Shown here piece after piece: positions 14,601 to 25,167 of a stretch of 64,000 nucleotides of DNA. The notes beneath the pieces were generated by a model that was not told where the DNA came from, ran no database searches, and worked only from the letters and a program-made list of their open reading frames with translations. This DNA is from Phytoseiulus persimilis (lineage: Eukaryota > Arthropoda > Arachnida > Mesostigmata > Phytoseiidae). The stretch spans positions 41,474,745 to 41,538,744 of the forward strand of contig CM075102.1 of NCBI GenBank assembly GCA_037576195.1, in the 5' to 3' direction. Numbering within the stretch: the stretch's first letter is position 1; each line of letters starts with the position of its first letter. A program made the translations under genes and the position numbers.

Positions 14601-16346
14601 AATATAAGATCGGTCGATTTAAGGGTTTTGGTGATCCCAAGCGGAGACGGATTCAGCCATCGAAATTTCGATATTTTATCGATGTGAGCTTGTGTCGGTT
14701 TCCCATGCAAAGCGAGAGTACCGAACCGGGGCCCGAGAACCCGAATTTCCCTCATGATGAACAGTTGTCTCGTGTCATCCGATCAAGGTCAAATTTTCCA
14801 GACCGATGTAACCATCTTGAAGCGAAATATTCACAGCCGCACTCACAGTTCGACGCGCGGTTATGCTGCTCACAGGGCACAGACGTGGCCCTTAGAAGAC
14901 CCGCTAATAACACTCCTCCAACATCCTGTTTGCAGGACGTTCATCATGGCAACGGGATCCAGCAGATTTTCTATCACGATCCCCGCGTTCTCTACATTTC
15001 TCTTCATAGACACGATGACGGCAACTTCTTTCCTGGTACGGGTTCCCCCCACGAGATCGGAGAAGATGATGGACGAGGATTCAACGTGAACATTGCTTGG
15101 AGCGGAGGCCTCAACCCTCCGATGGGAGACGCTGAGTACCTTGCCGCGTTCCGAGCAATAGTGATGCCCATCGCCAAAGAGTACCAACCTCAACTAGTCA
15201 TGGTGGCGTGTGGATTCGATGCTGCCAAGGGACACGCAGCGCCTCTGGGAGGATACAGCGTCAGCCCAGCCTGTAAGCGAATCTACCTGCTCCATCATGT
15301 ACGCCATTCTTAAGCCATAAACGAAGCGAACCTCGATTCCAACTCTCCCACTATTTGCCCGGCAGGTTTCGGTCTGATGACCCGTCAGCTGATGACGATT
15401 TGCAACGGGAAGCTTGTTCTCGCCCTCGAAGGAGGCTACGATCTGCCGTCGGTTTGCGACTGTTCCGAAGCCGTTACGAGAGCTCTCCTGGGCGAGGAAG
15501 CCTGCTCAAAGGTTGCAGAGTCAGAGCTCGCGAGGAAGCCCACGCCATCGGCGATCGAGAACTTGAAACGGGTTGCCGTCATTCAAGGTTCGTCTTCGTG
15601 AATTGCGGCTGTGAATCGTTTTAGATGATATTCTGCACTACCCCCTCTGCTCACGGGCCCCGGCCATTCTGCTCCTTGTCGGCAACAGTCGTTTATCGTG
15701 GTCTCGAGGTTTCTTTTCTTGAACTGCGGATCTGGAGTGTCGCATAACGCCTACTCATGAAGTCGATGTTCTTCGCAGCTCCGTATTGGCCGTGCACGAA
15801 GCAGTGGGCAGCAACCATCGGGTGCTCTTCACTTGAGGCCATGCAGTTGACGAAGGACAGTGAAGATACTGTCAATGCGATGGCATTGCTCTCCGTTGCC
15901 AGGTAGGAAGGATCGTCTTTTCTCTCACTTCTGCTTCGGTCCACTTGATCGACGAATCCGTCGCCGCCGATTCGCGATCCATCGGTCTGGCCGAGTTTTG
16001 GCCCGGCTCATTCACGATTCCGGCAGATCTTTCAACACTGAGCTGTCCAGACGATTGCTTTCGTTTCTCCTTCTGTACCTCAGCGTACCCTCAAAATGTT
16101 CACGTGTTTCCACCATATTACGTAGCGGAGCTGTGTTACATTACCGACTCGTCGTTGGCCAGAGTCGAACGACTGACATCGCTTCCCGATCCAACCCGGT
16201 CGGGACGGATATCTGCTAGCAATGTACAGACGACCCCGCGAAATGAACGAAAACTAACACATCCCGACTGAATCGAGCCTCTCTGATGTTTCAGACAAAG
16301 CAGTCCGGACAACAAAGTGGAAGAACCTATGGAACAGGACAAATGA
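2664..16346 (+). CDS. HDAC4: Class IIa histone deacetylase (HDAC4/5/7/9-like)
   Basis: A Zn-dependent lysine deacetylase and signal-responsive co-repressor of MEF2. Exons: 2664-2902, 3697-3876, 8689-8876, 9551-9765, 10195-10314, 10462-10842, 10947-11424, 11562-11709, 12301-12514, 13474-13673, 13766-13909, 14936-15272, 15366-15587, 15779-15902, 16295-16346; they give 1079 residues in one frame. N-terminal Gln-rich coiled coil (exons 2-3), MEF2-binding-type helix [10 protein letters not shown] (exon 4), three 14-3-3-type phosphosites: RKTASEP across exons 4/5, LGRTQSAP in exon 7 and LSRTLSSP in exon 8. The catalytic domain starts at 12301 with a structural-zinc motif HQCLCG; active-site motifs are [17 protein letters not shown] (split over an intron) and GFDAAKGH. 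The loop EGGYDL at 15431-15442 carries Tyr where vertebrate class IIa enzymes have His. The tail [10 protein letters not shown] matches the family export signal. The true start and 5' exon(s) are unresolved; ATG 2762 is a possible internal start. Family call is very secure. Confidence 0.93.
3877..8688 (+). other. Large HDAC4 intron (4.8 kb)
   Basis: GTAAGT donor at 3877 and a TTTCCAG acceptor ending at 8688 bracket by far the largest intron in the gene. No recognised exon lies inside. Several open stretches occur on both strands, the most protein-like being minus 6541-6879 (see findings), but none matches a family I know. A site for intronic enhancers, alternative 5' exons or nested genes is possible; nothing visible proves it. 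Confidence 0.5.
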
Positions 16347-18651
16347 ATCCATGAATGAGCCGGTTCGACTCTGACGTTCAGACGTACACTCTGTTCTCGC
16401 TGTAAATACGACCAAAAACGAGGTGGCTGTCAAAGTATCCATCCTTGTATACACCATTGAAGTCGACAAGCTAAGCCTCGTTAGAACCTAATGCGGAGAG
16501 ATCCGCGGAGTTTCTCCCCTGACTCGGAGAGCTACGCCAAAATTGAACACGACCACATTCAAACGATGGGATTGCAGCACTGTTCAACGCGTAGTCCCGT
16601 AGATATCGTCCAGATCTTTCAGAATTAATTAGTAACTTCGCACCGTTTCCGGAAAGTGAATGACAAACCGAACCAGAGGCAAGTATCGGATGAAAACCGA
16701 ATCAAAGGGAAGCGATATTATACGATATTTGAATAGAGACCAGCGATTCTCGGAATAGCAAGCCTCGCTCGGGTACGAGAGAGAGAGAGCAGGATTATGG
16801 TGCGATCGCTTGGGAACAGACTGAAAAATAAGAGACCGGTCCTGCTTCGGTGAATTCCTGCGCGGTTCATTGGTGTCGCCATCGACGTTGCTGTACAGGG
16901 AGATCGAGAAGTTCAAGAAGTAATCGAGAAAGCGTAGAATCGAGGAACTTTCATTCTGTCCAAATGAAAACTCACATCCATGAGAAAACCACTCGAGCCG
17001 TGTCCTATTAAACCAATCCGCTGACTTCTGGCAGAAACGTCAGTGATTCAAGTGAATGAATATACATACTTATAATATACATACATATATACATAAGAAA
17101 CTGCGTACCCACATAAATGAAAACCTATGTTATACGTGTTACATTGAGAATGGAGCTGTTATGAGAATCGTTGAGCCGTTAGCCACGCATGAACCCCTGA
17201 GAGAACGTGGCATCTGGTGGTCGGAAGCGGCGCTAATATCCAACTGTATACTCGTGATTTGTACACTCTCTTCCTCAATTGTGTAGATGAACGTCCGACC
17301 TGGTTCTTTCCTGCGATTGATCAGTCCTAGTCAGCTTGACGAGTCTTACGCATCTAACTGTTTCATCATGAAATTCCATGACGAGCTCCTTTGTTGACCT
17401 TCGCTGAACCAGCCTGTTAGAAAATCGTCGGCATGAGCTCCAAATCAATTGTTTTGTTACTGATGTTTTCAACTCGACAAGGTGCGTCGCTATTCGAAGA
17501 CAAACGTTGAATCAGAAATGTCTTCCGAGTTCCATTGCGGTCTTTCATTCGACCAAGTTCTGACCTGTTGAATCGCGATGGGTATTTCTGTTTTCCTTCC
17601 ATAGTTTGGTTGTCAATCTCTCATTGTTATTTCCTCAAGCTTGGAACCACCGGACAGTGCGAGCTGTCGAAATATTGAATACATGAACCGAGCCATTTAG
17701 AGAACCTGTTGACAACAGCTTTTTCCGCATCACGGGGTGAGAGCGTTTTCCTTGGAATCGGGAAAACAGGAAGTTGGTTGCGAACATTCCTGAGGTATTG
17801 TGTTGAATCGAGTTTTTCTGGAGATATTATTTCAATTTGATCCCCCCGGAAATCGGGGAGAACAGATTCATCATAAAGTCAGAAACTCGGGAATATGTAC
17901 ATACGTTCAAGTGTCGCGAAAGACGGACTCGACTCCGACAAAAGCGAACCGCCCAATGTTTCAGATGGCGCTAAACCATAGCAATGGATGTTATCTAGAG
18001 TATCGACCTTACAATCGCTACTGTAATGAATATCCCCCGTTGATTTTACTAAGACTTGGTGCGCCAAACAATGGAGAAGTTGGATGGCAAAGCTAATATA
18101 CCGGATAACATAACCTAAATACAAACAATCATACATAGGGATGAAGAATGAACATACAGCGAAGAGGTTCCGTATCCAGGTAAACCTTCGACCAGACTGA
18201 ATCATGTTATAAGTTTGAGCAAACCATCAAATGATCAAGTGTGGGAATTATGATGGAAACACCCCTATATTTATATGGCGTTTGGAAGAGGCGATGCGTT
18301 CAACATGCAGATCGATCCTTCATGAAGGGAATAAATCAACAAATGTTGCTATGTGCTGACAAACTAGTCAAACTCTCTTCTTCCTCTAACCCCTCTGAAA
18401 CACAGTAGATGCGTTAGCCGGCCCTGCGAGTTATGAATTTCCGAATGTTGACTCGGGATGTCTGGATAGACAAGGAGGAATTTCGTGCCTTGCAGACTCC
18501 TGAAAGTACGAATTCATTTGCTGTTGTTCGCTGACTCAACTCAGCTCTCGAGGAATGACGGAGGAGGATCATTTCCAACTGATGTGATCATCTCTGAACA
18601 CTCCTTCCCCAAATTGAGAACGCTGCTTCGAAGGGGATAAAATTCTGCAGT
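16347..18651. other. HDAC4 3' flank and intergenic region
   Basis: No coding exon recognised. It contains a short GA run near 16780-16795 and an AT-rich stretch of alternating ATAC/ATAT units at about 17060-17095. The HDAC4 3' UTR must lie at its left end; I see no convincing AATAAA close to the stop codon. Confidence 0.45.
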
Positions 18652-19733
18652 TTACTTCGGATCGGTGATATTCAATGAACGCCCTTGGAATCCTCGGAAA
18701 CAACTTCCGAAGCCTAGGCGAGTCCATTCTCCGAGCAGTGGAGTGTCTCCCAGGTGCACCATGGTCTTCAATCCAAGTCTACGGAGATCAGCGGCCTCTA
18801 GGGCCGTCGAGCCTTCGCCTATAACTCCGTTGCGCGCGAAAGCGGAGACGTAACTAGTCAGAGCGTTGTCCCGTTCGAGAGCCTTAACCTCTCCTCGCTG
18901 AAGATCGTTCAGGTGTTCAACTGAAACAGAGCAGCTCATTTACTTCTGCTTGTCGGTGTGAAGCCAAGAGAGGAAATCTCTGAGCGCATTTGAGCTCATA
19001 CGATCGTCTAACCTTGAGGTGGCTCCGGTCCGTTGATCAAATCCTTCAGTTGATCGGTAATCAACTGCTTTGTCTTGAAAACATTCGTCTCTTCTTGTAA
19101 ACGACGCAGCTTCGCCTGTTTCTCGTCACCGAACCATTCATTCATACCTATGAACTCCACAATCCTCTCCACGGCGACTGCGAACTCCAGCTGCAGTTGT
19201 TCGTAGGTGATGAGGAGAATTTTACATTGAGATGCTTGGAGCCAGCCCCTGATGTGCGCAAAGTAGCATCCGTAGCAACACCTCCCATTCAAAAAATCAC
19301 TGACGAAATCCTGCAGACTCCTGGGCTCTTCGTTGTACAGCGTCGATAACGTGCAACAATGATAGTGATACGATACAACAACATCAGATGGGATTCTGCA
19401 TAAATAAATTACTTTTTGGAGCTTATTGGGATCTGATCCCAGGAGTTCCGACGTCATGTGCGTGAAAACCACCCTGGGACTTGAGTTCGGGAGGCGTCCA
19501 CCATCGCCGGCTGCTTCCAAATACACAGCCGGTTTCACGCCATTGAAGTCACTCAGAATCAATCCAAGTAGATGGGTCAGCCAATGCACTCCGCACTTCG
19601 GATACGACACCACGAGGATGTCATCGGGGGCTTGAACATAATTCAAAGACTCTTCAACGAAATCTTTCCGAAAATATGAGGGAAATCGTAATCCTCTGAC
19701 GACGTTGTCATCATTTTGCATGACTTCCGTCAT
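18652..19733 (-). CDS. Cytosolic-type sulfotransferase (SULT family)
   Basis: Transfers a sulfonate group from PAPS to small acceptors such as steroids, phenols or xenobiotics. Two exons, 19013-19733 and 18652-18920, joined by a 92-base GT-AG intron (CCTCAAG|GTTAGA ... TTTCAG), give 329 residues, a usual SULT length. The PAPS 5'-phosphosulfate loop is YPKCGVHWL (about residue 44), the catalytic His sits in FTHM, the 3'-phosphate site is CRIPSDVVVSY, and a C-terminal RNGVIGEG corresponds to the family RKGxxGDW region. The start ATG at 19731-19733 precedes a typical short SULT N-terminus. The phosphosulfate loop departs from the usual PKSGTTW at three positions, so substrate range or activity may be unusual. 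Substrate cannot be told. Confidence 0.88.
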
Positions 19734-22268
19734 AGAGGCGACTCCTCAGCTCGGGGGATTTCGAATTGCTCCGTTACCAAACGAGCCGGGACTCACATGA
19801 TTATGCACTCTACCGCTAGTCAGATCATTGAACTTCTAATCTTCTTTGACTGCGATCATAAATCCTACATATCTGCTCCACAGGTTCCACGAATGATGCC
19901 ACAGCTCTTGTACTGTATTTTCAAAGCCCCATGAAACACGTGAAATCGTGGTTAAAGTCTCCACGCATGATTCGTTCCCCCTTACAGGTTCTGTGCGCGA
20001 GTTTGCGCTTGATTTTCAATTGTTTTTGTCTCCGGTTCCCAGACGTCTGGTCAGATCGGAGCGCGCGTCGTTCAAAAGGAGGAATCAAACTCCGGGAGGC
20101 TGATTTTCGCAGAAGAGAATCGTATGCCGATATCAATGGAACCATTGAAAAGAGAGCTCTCAATCCAATGGAGAGCCGTTCTCGGGAAAATGTCGTCTTC
20201 AAGAGGGGAAAAAGAGTCTGTCCTCATGAGGATGCTGCTGACGATGATCTTTGCTCGAGGAAGGAGGGGAGTCTGGGCATCGATTCGTCTATTTTCCGAG
20301 CGGACTTTTCGTGGTGTTCTTGGTCCTGCAATGACTCTTGGAATGACGGGATGGAGTCGAAAGCATCACACGATCGTTCCATCACTCCGCTCAACCAGGC
20401 CTCGGAATCAGGAGCATCACGTCCCGAGACCAAAGAATCTTGAGAGCCTGCTCGAATCAAATAACTGGCCCGCATCGTATAGCAGAGAACAAACTGGATC
20501 GAGGGAGCCGGATGCCCCTTTTTCAGGCAGTGTCCTAGGAGCCCGGAAAGTAATTGAGAACCTCACCCGAGAATTCAATTTTGCTCGATTCCGCTCCCAG
20601 GCACTTCTGGAGCCTGCAGGAGTCAGGCTCATTTGAGGCTGATTCGCGTTGAGGATGAATCTGAACGGAGTCTGAGCTAGGGTGGAGCCACGGGGCCGAC
20701 CTTTCCAACTGTGTTCCCTCAAATGCGGATTCTAGCTCGTCCTGGAATCCTTCAACTCCTTCAATACTTGGTATTTTTCTCTGCTCCTTGACCAAATCTC
20801 AACGGGTCGCGATGTGATAATCTCCCAGTGAGCGTCTACTGAACGAGCTTCTTGAAGTATGTTAATCAAGGATCTCCCTAAATCAGCAACGGTCACGGGC
20901 ACCACCCGCGATATGCAGTGCAACCATGCACTTGACTGCATGAGACGATCACCAGCAGATGGGGATTATCCACGGCCTTATCGGAGAAGTGAGCCATGCG
21001 GCAGCTTCGGCTGCAGGTTTCGATGAAGAAGAGTTCACGGCGCACCATGCCAGCTAACATCAAGGGAGTTACGCTTGATTCTCGCCACCTGATCGACGTG
21101 AGTCGTTGCCGATGAACGGGGATTTCGCTCGAAAAAGCTCGAGTAGCCGGCGAACCCCTCTCTACACTCAGTGGTCGAAGTTGTCGCGAATAAGTCTGAA
21201 TTGAGCGTTTTACTCACTTGGGGGACATGCCTTCCTCCATCAAATCAAGGTCCCGCTTACAAGCCCGATCTTCATTTCAAAGGGCAGTGCCCGAAACAGA
21301 AAGCTTCTCTCCATTTTTTTTGATGAAGATGTGGATTGAGCCAGAAATCGAGCAATGGAGATTGGATCTGTTCTTGCACAGCTGAAAAGTAGTGATGGTG
21401 GACTCACTTTGCATCAGTTCATAGGCGATTTCTAGAAAAAAAAGGTCTCTCTACCACCGGTCATCCCAGCACCAGAAATGTTCGTTCTTCTGTCGCAGAA
21501 AACTTTCCTCGGGCAAGCTCTTGGCGAATGAGGGCGCAGGCTGCTGGCAGCTAAGAGGGCCCACGAGAAGATTGGTGCTATATTCCCGGAAATGCTCCCC
21601 GAGGGCGAATCTGGATTGCTCAGAACCTTGAGTGGACAGTTCAAGACATCATTAAAGTGCTTCTCACGAAACATTCGATTCGGCCGGAGTGACGAGTCAG
21701 GACTCGAGGATATCGACCATAGCCAGCATCTCCCCTCAAGAGGGATCTGTGCAAACACGTAATTCGTCAAGAATGTCTCGCCATTGACTCTGAGCGATGG
21801 TTTAACGATTGGCAGTTGTCATCGTAGACCGGAATATATCGTATGTGTCGTGAACAAATTGAAGGTTCTGGAGAGTCGGATTTCTCGAGACTCGGTCACG
21901 AAATATAGCTAGGCCATTCAAATTAGGTCCAAGACAAAAACAAGCAGCGGCTTGATTCAAATCCGAGTCTTGGCAAAGATCACCGTCATCAATGCCTGCG
22001 TGTTCCCTCGACGAATCTCGATTTCAAGATTTCCGTGTCCTCGTTACATCACAACGAGTCCCCTGCGGTTCGACTGACGATCTCCACGATAGATTCCGAT
22101 GCATGGGTTTTCCTGTCCGGAAGAACGTCGTTTGCCCATTCAAGCAAATTTGATCAAGACCTTTCGTAACGCGCCATTCCTCATCGTAAACAAACTAGTG
22201 TGGCGCCACCTGAATCCAGGCCTGTGGCAGGCGTCACTCAGTGCAAATTTGGGAATAAGTTTTGAAGT
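19734..22268. other. Intergenic region between sulfotransferase and TMEM209-like gene
   Basis: No gene recognised. Between about 20.2 and 20.95 kb several minus-strand reading frames have a Ser/Asp/Glu-rich, plausibly coding look, with a possible donor near 20565 and an acceptor near 20507, but I cannot assemble a gene that resembles any family. The remainder, including 21.0-22.2 kb, shows no clear feature. The TMEM209-like promoter should be at the right end. Confidence 0.4.
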
Positions 22269-23819
22269 ATGACGCCGACCGATCTCGTGCGAACGTCTCC
22301 GAGTCGGTCACCGTACCGGGAACACCTCCAGCGTAAGCAAACAAACCGTCAGATAAGGCTTCAAGGTCCGATCAGAGCGGCTCTTTGTTTTGCCGGCGCA
22401 TTGATTCTCTACTTGGACATCTACTACATTTCACTCATAAACCGCATTTATCCCCTGCCTGATTTCGTCGACTACTTGAAAACTCTCTGCTCGGGCGGCC
22501 TCGTAATACTCGGTATCGGCCATGTCGCTGCGCTCGCGTATGCACACTTGGCTCGGGACCGCGAGATCGAGACGAGTTGTGCTAAACTACTCAACATTTC
22601 GAATGACGATCTCGGTTTCAAAATCAAACCCGATACTCCAGAGAAAGTTGAGAAACCGAGCCTCACTCTCCAACCTTCATCCCCGGGATCGTTCTGTTTG
22701 CCTTCAGCGCAAAACTCCTTCAATGACAGCTTCAACACATCGATTGCTTCGACTTCTTGGCAGTTCCAGTCGAATGGAGTAAGCACCTCCTACAAGAGCA
22801 GCCCCTCTTTCGAGAAACTCATGAGCGTGAACCGTTACCCGAATGCCAGAGCTCTTGATTGGCATATCGATGACGAGAGGAGTGCCGAAGCATTTCTGAG
22901 AGAACGCAGCCGCGAACAAAGTTTCCTCGGGAACATCCACGATTCGTTCTTGGATATCTCCGCGTCGCCGAAAAGAACATCCGTCATCGATTCCGGCGTG
23001 GAGGCCATCCAAAGACTCTTCACCTCGCAGCCATACAGAGCGGCTTCCTTGTCACCCGCCGATGAGAAGGAAAAAGACTCGAAGTCAGGATCTGCCCTAA
23101 TTTGTCGAAGATGGAACATCGACGAAAAAGAGCTGTACTCGTGGAACGAGAAGCTGAGATACTGGTTCGTCGACCAAGTCTTCGTGCCTTTGAGGACCGA
23201 AATCGAGAATATCAACAGGACCATAACTTTGCATGGGTACGGGAAGGAATATCTCATCGGAGAAGCAAGCCTGTCGCGTCTCCACAACTTGGCTGCCCAG
23301 AAGAGCGATTCCCTACCGGGACTTAATCCTGTCTTACTCTACCTGGATCTAACGACGAACCAGAATTATCTGGTTAACAGGATCTTTGACTTCTGCCAAT
23401 GGGCAGCACTCTCATCTATGGTCTGGAATCGCGGCGGAGTCGGTTGGAACGACCAGCTGCCTCCCGACGCGGAGATACTCATGCATTTCTTCTGCTCGTA
23501 CATCGATTCCATCCTGGATCCTGATCCTGAGTACAAAGACCGACGCCAATTCGCCAGCCGGCACTTGCGGACGCAGATGACTGAGAGTCAGATCGAACCT
23601 CGAGGCTCGTCCGAGGTTTTGTTCCTACACACGAAAAAATCCCCGCCGCATTATCTCCTCCAGCTCCACCAGGACGTCGTTGATGTGGGTGCCGGGTTCA
23701 ATAATGTTTTGCACAGTATAATACTTTTCTTATATTTCCATAAAATCAAAAAAGATTCAATCATCTGCGGAAAATCCATGGATCGCCGTGGTCTCGATTT
23801 GTTGAAAATCATCAGTTAA
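22269..23819 (+). CDS. TMEM209: TMEM209-like nuclear-envelope protein
   Basis: An intronless gene of 516 residues. Human TMEM209 is a roughly 560-residue integral protein of the nuclear envelope reported to associate with nucleoporin NUP205; its biochemical role is poorly known. Two hydrophobic segments at about residues 38-58 (ALCFAGALILYLDIYYISL) and 75-95 (GLVILGIGHVAALAYAHLA) form a membrane hairpin. A Ser-rich middle segment follows, and the C-terminal half carries the family's conserved block (YSWNEKLRYWFVDQVFVPL, then LLYLDLTTNQNYLVNRI). The ending FLYFHKIKK...GLDLL parallels the human ending. The start ATG at 22269 leaves a short polar N-terminus before the first membrane segment. An AATAAA at 24246-24251 may be its poly(A) signal. 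Confidence 0.85.
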   Translation: MTPTDLVRTSPSRSPYREHLQRKQTNRQIRLQGPIRAALCFAGALILYLDIYYISLINRIYPLPDFVDYLKTLCSGGLVILGIGHVAALAYAHLARDREIETSCAKLLNISNDDLGFKIKPDTPEKVEKPSLTLQPSSPGSFCLPSAQNSFNDSFNTSIASTSWQFQSNGVSTSYKSSPSFEKLMSVNRYPNARALDWHIDDERSAEAFLRERSREQSFLGNIHDSFLDISASPKRTSVIDSGVEAIQRLFTSQPYRAASLSPADEKEKDSKSGSALICRRWNIDEKELYSWNEKLRYWFVDQVFVPLRTEIENINRTITLHGYGKEYLIGEASLSRLHNLAAQKSDSLPGLNPVLLYLDLTTNQNYLVNRIFDFCQWAALSSMVWNRGGVGWNDQLPPDAEILMHFFCSYIDSILDPDPEYKDRRQFASRHLRTQMTESQIEPRGSSEVLFLHTKKSPPHYLLQLHQDVVDVGAGFNNVLHSIILFLYFHKIKKDSIICGKSMDRRGLDLLKIIS

Positions 23820-25167
23820 AATTACTGTTCCGGCGAAGTTCAGGAATCCATCTTGGGCTTGGATGCTCACGTCGCATCTACGAGATTTCTGTTCGACGAC
23901 ATGTGAGCTTTCCAGCGGGAACGAGGTGAGCTACCGAGTTGAATTGAGTAGGGCTCCCCACCCAAGTCGACTCCATGAAAAAATGGACGTTCCGCTGAGG
24001 TGTTGAAATAGCGATGGTGAAAACGCACTCACTCAGGCTGATTGAGCTTCCTCTCTGAGGAACCCGACTTTGAACTGAGAAGGAAAGCGAATGTTTTCGA
24101 GGTAGCAGAGCGGATTTGTTCATTGTATGACTTTGTGTAAAAAAAATACGGCTCACGGTACAAAATAGTTGATAATATCGGAATGTTCGTACCCGCGGCT
24201 GGCAGGAGCGAGCCTTTGTACATAAAGATGGAGTTGAGTCTGTCTAATAAACTTGAATGATCGATCCTCCGCGCTGTCGCATTGTCTTGTCCAGCTTCCT
24301 CTTCAAATGATTCCGAGTCTACCCCGAGGTTGAATGACATCCATGGAATCACTATGAGTGAGCATCGTACGCCGTGAAGCCCAGTCCCATGTGTGCTCCA
24401 ATGCGAAGACTCGAACCGAGCTCGGACCCTGATAGCGCGCCTGCCTGCGCTCCTCCGACTTCTGCAAGTCGCATTGAAGCATTACAACAATCAGTGAAGC
24501 TAGCCCTCACCCTCGGATCCTGAGTACTCAACAACGGTCGCCATCGTAGGCCTCCTGTGTTGTTCTCCTTCCGAGGACTGAGTTTTGTGTTTGTTTGTAG
24601 GAGAACGCCCTGTTACGCCAGTGCTCGATATTAAAGACGCTCCTCGACGGCTGCAGACAACACCGACTTCTGTGAGTATTCGTTCTAAACGTGTGACAGC
24701 TGGTCGCAGAAAACACACCCAGCCCGAACGGCACAACCCGTCACCCGAGTGAATGATTCATCCATAACATATTACGTGCACTCCAACCACGGACGAAGTC
24801 TCCGTCTATAGGGGACGCATGATTTCCATCGCGATCCTGACTGACTAGTTAGTCAGTGTGCGGGGTTTCGAATATCAAGGAAATTTAGCGAGAGATTCGG
24901 TCTCTGAATATCGCTCAGAGACGGACTTCTCTCCCAAATCAAGTTCGGGAGCTGTTGAGAGGTGCTGCGTGGAGTGATCGGGAAGAATTCGAAGACTGGT
25001 GGAAACGTTAGCTAAGGAGGCCACGGGCACAGGAGATGAACCAGATCCAATGGACGTCATGAGTTTGGCCAGCAGGTTAATTATTTCCGGTGTTCCTCAA
25101 TTTCAGCTGTAGCGTTTGACAGGCGATGCTCTGAAGGCAGTTGAAACAGCAAGGCACAAGATCAACT
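23820..25167. other. Intergenic region, TMEM209-like 3' UTR and Rab upstream region
   Basis: No firm gene. An AATAAA at 24246-24251 suits the TMEM209-like transcript. Minus-strand stretches at 24361-24560 could join into a 47-codon reading frame (see findings), and a Ser-rich minus frame lies at 24875-25060; neither matches a known family. The right end holds the Rab promoter and 5' UTR. Confidence 0.35.

Noticed and set aside
14276-15313. A 345-codon plus-strand open frame
   Set aside because: Only its right part (from 14936) is real HDAC4 exon; the left 660 bases are intron that happens to be open. HDAC homology begins exactly at the CAG|GACGTTC acceptor.
19931-20636. Two overlapping 170-codon plus-strand frames
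   Set aside because: They overlap each other in different frames, contain no recognisable domain, and lie opposite frames of equal or better composition.
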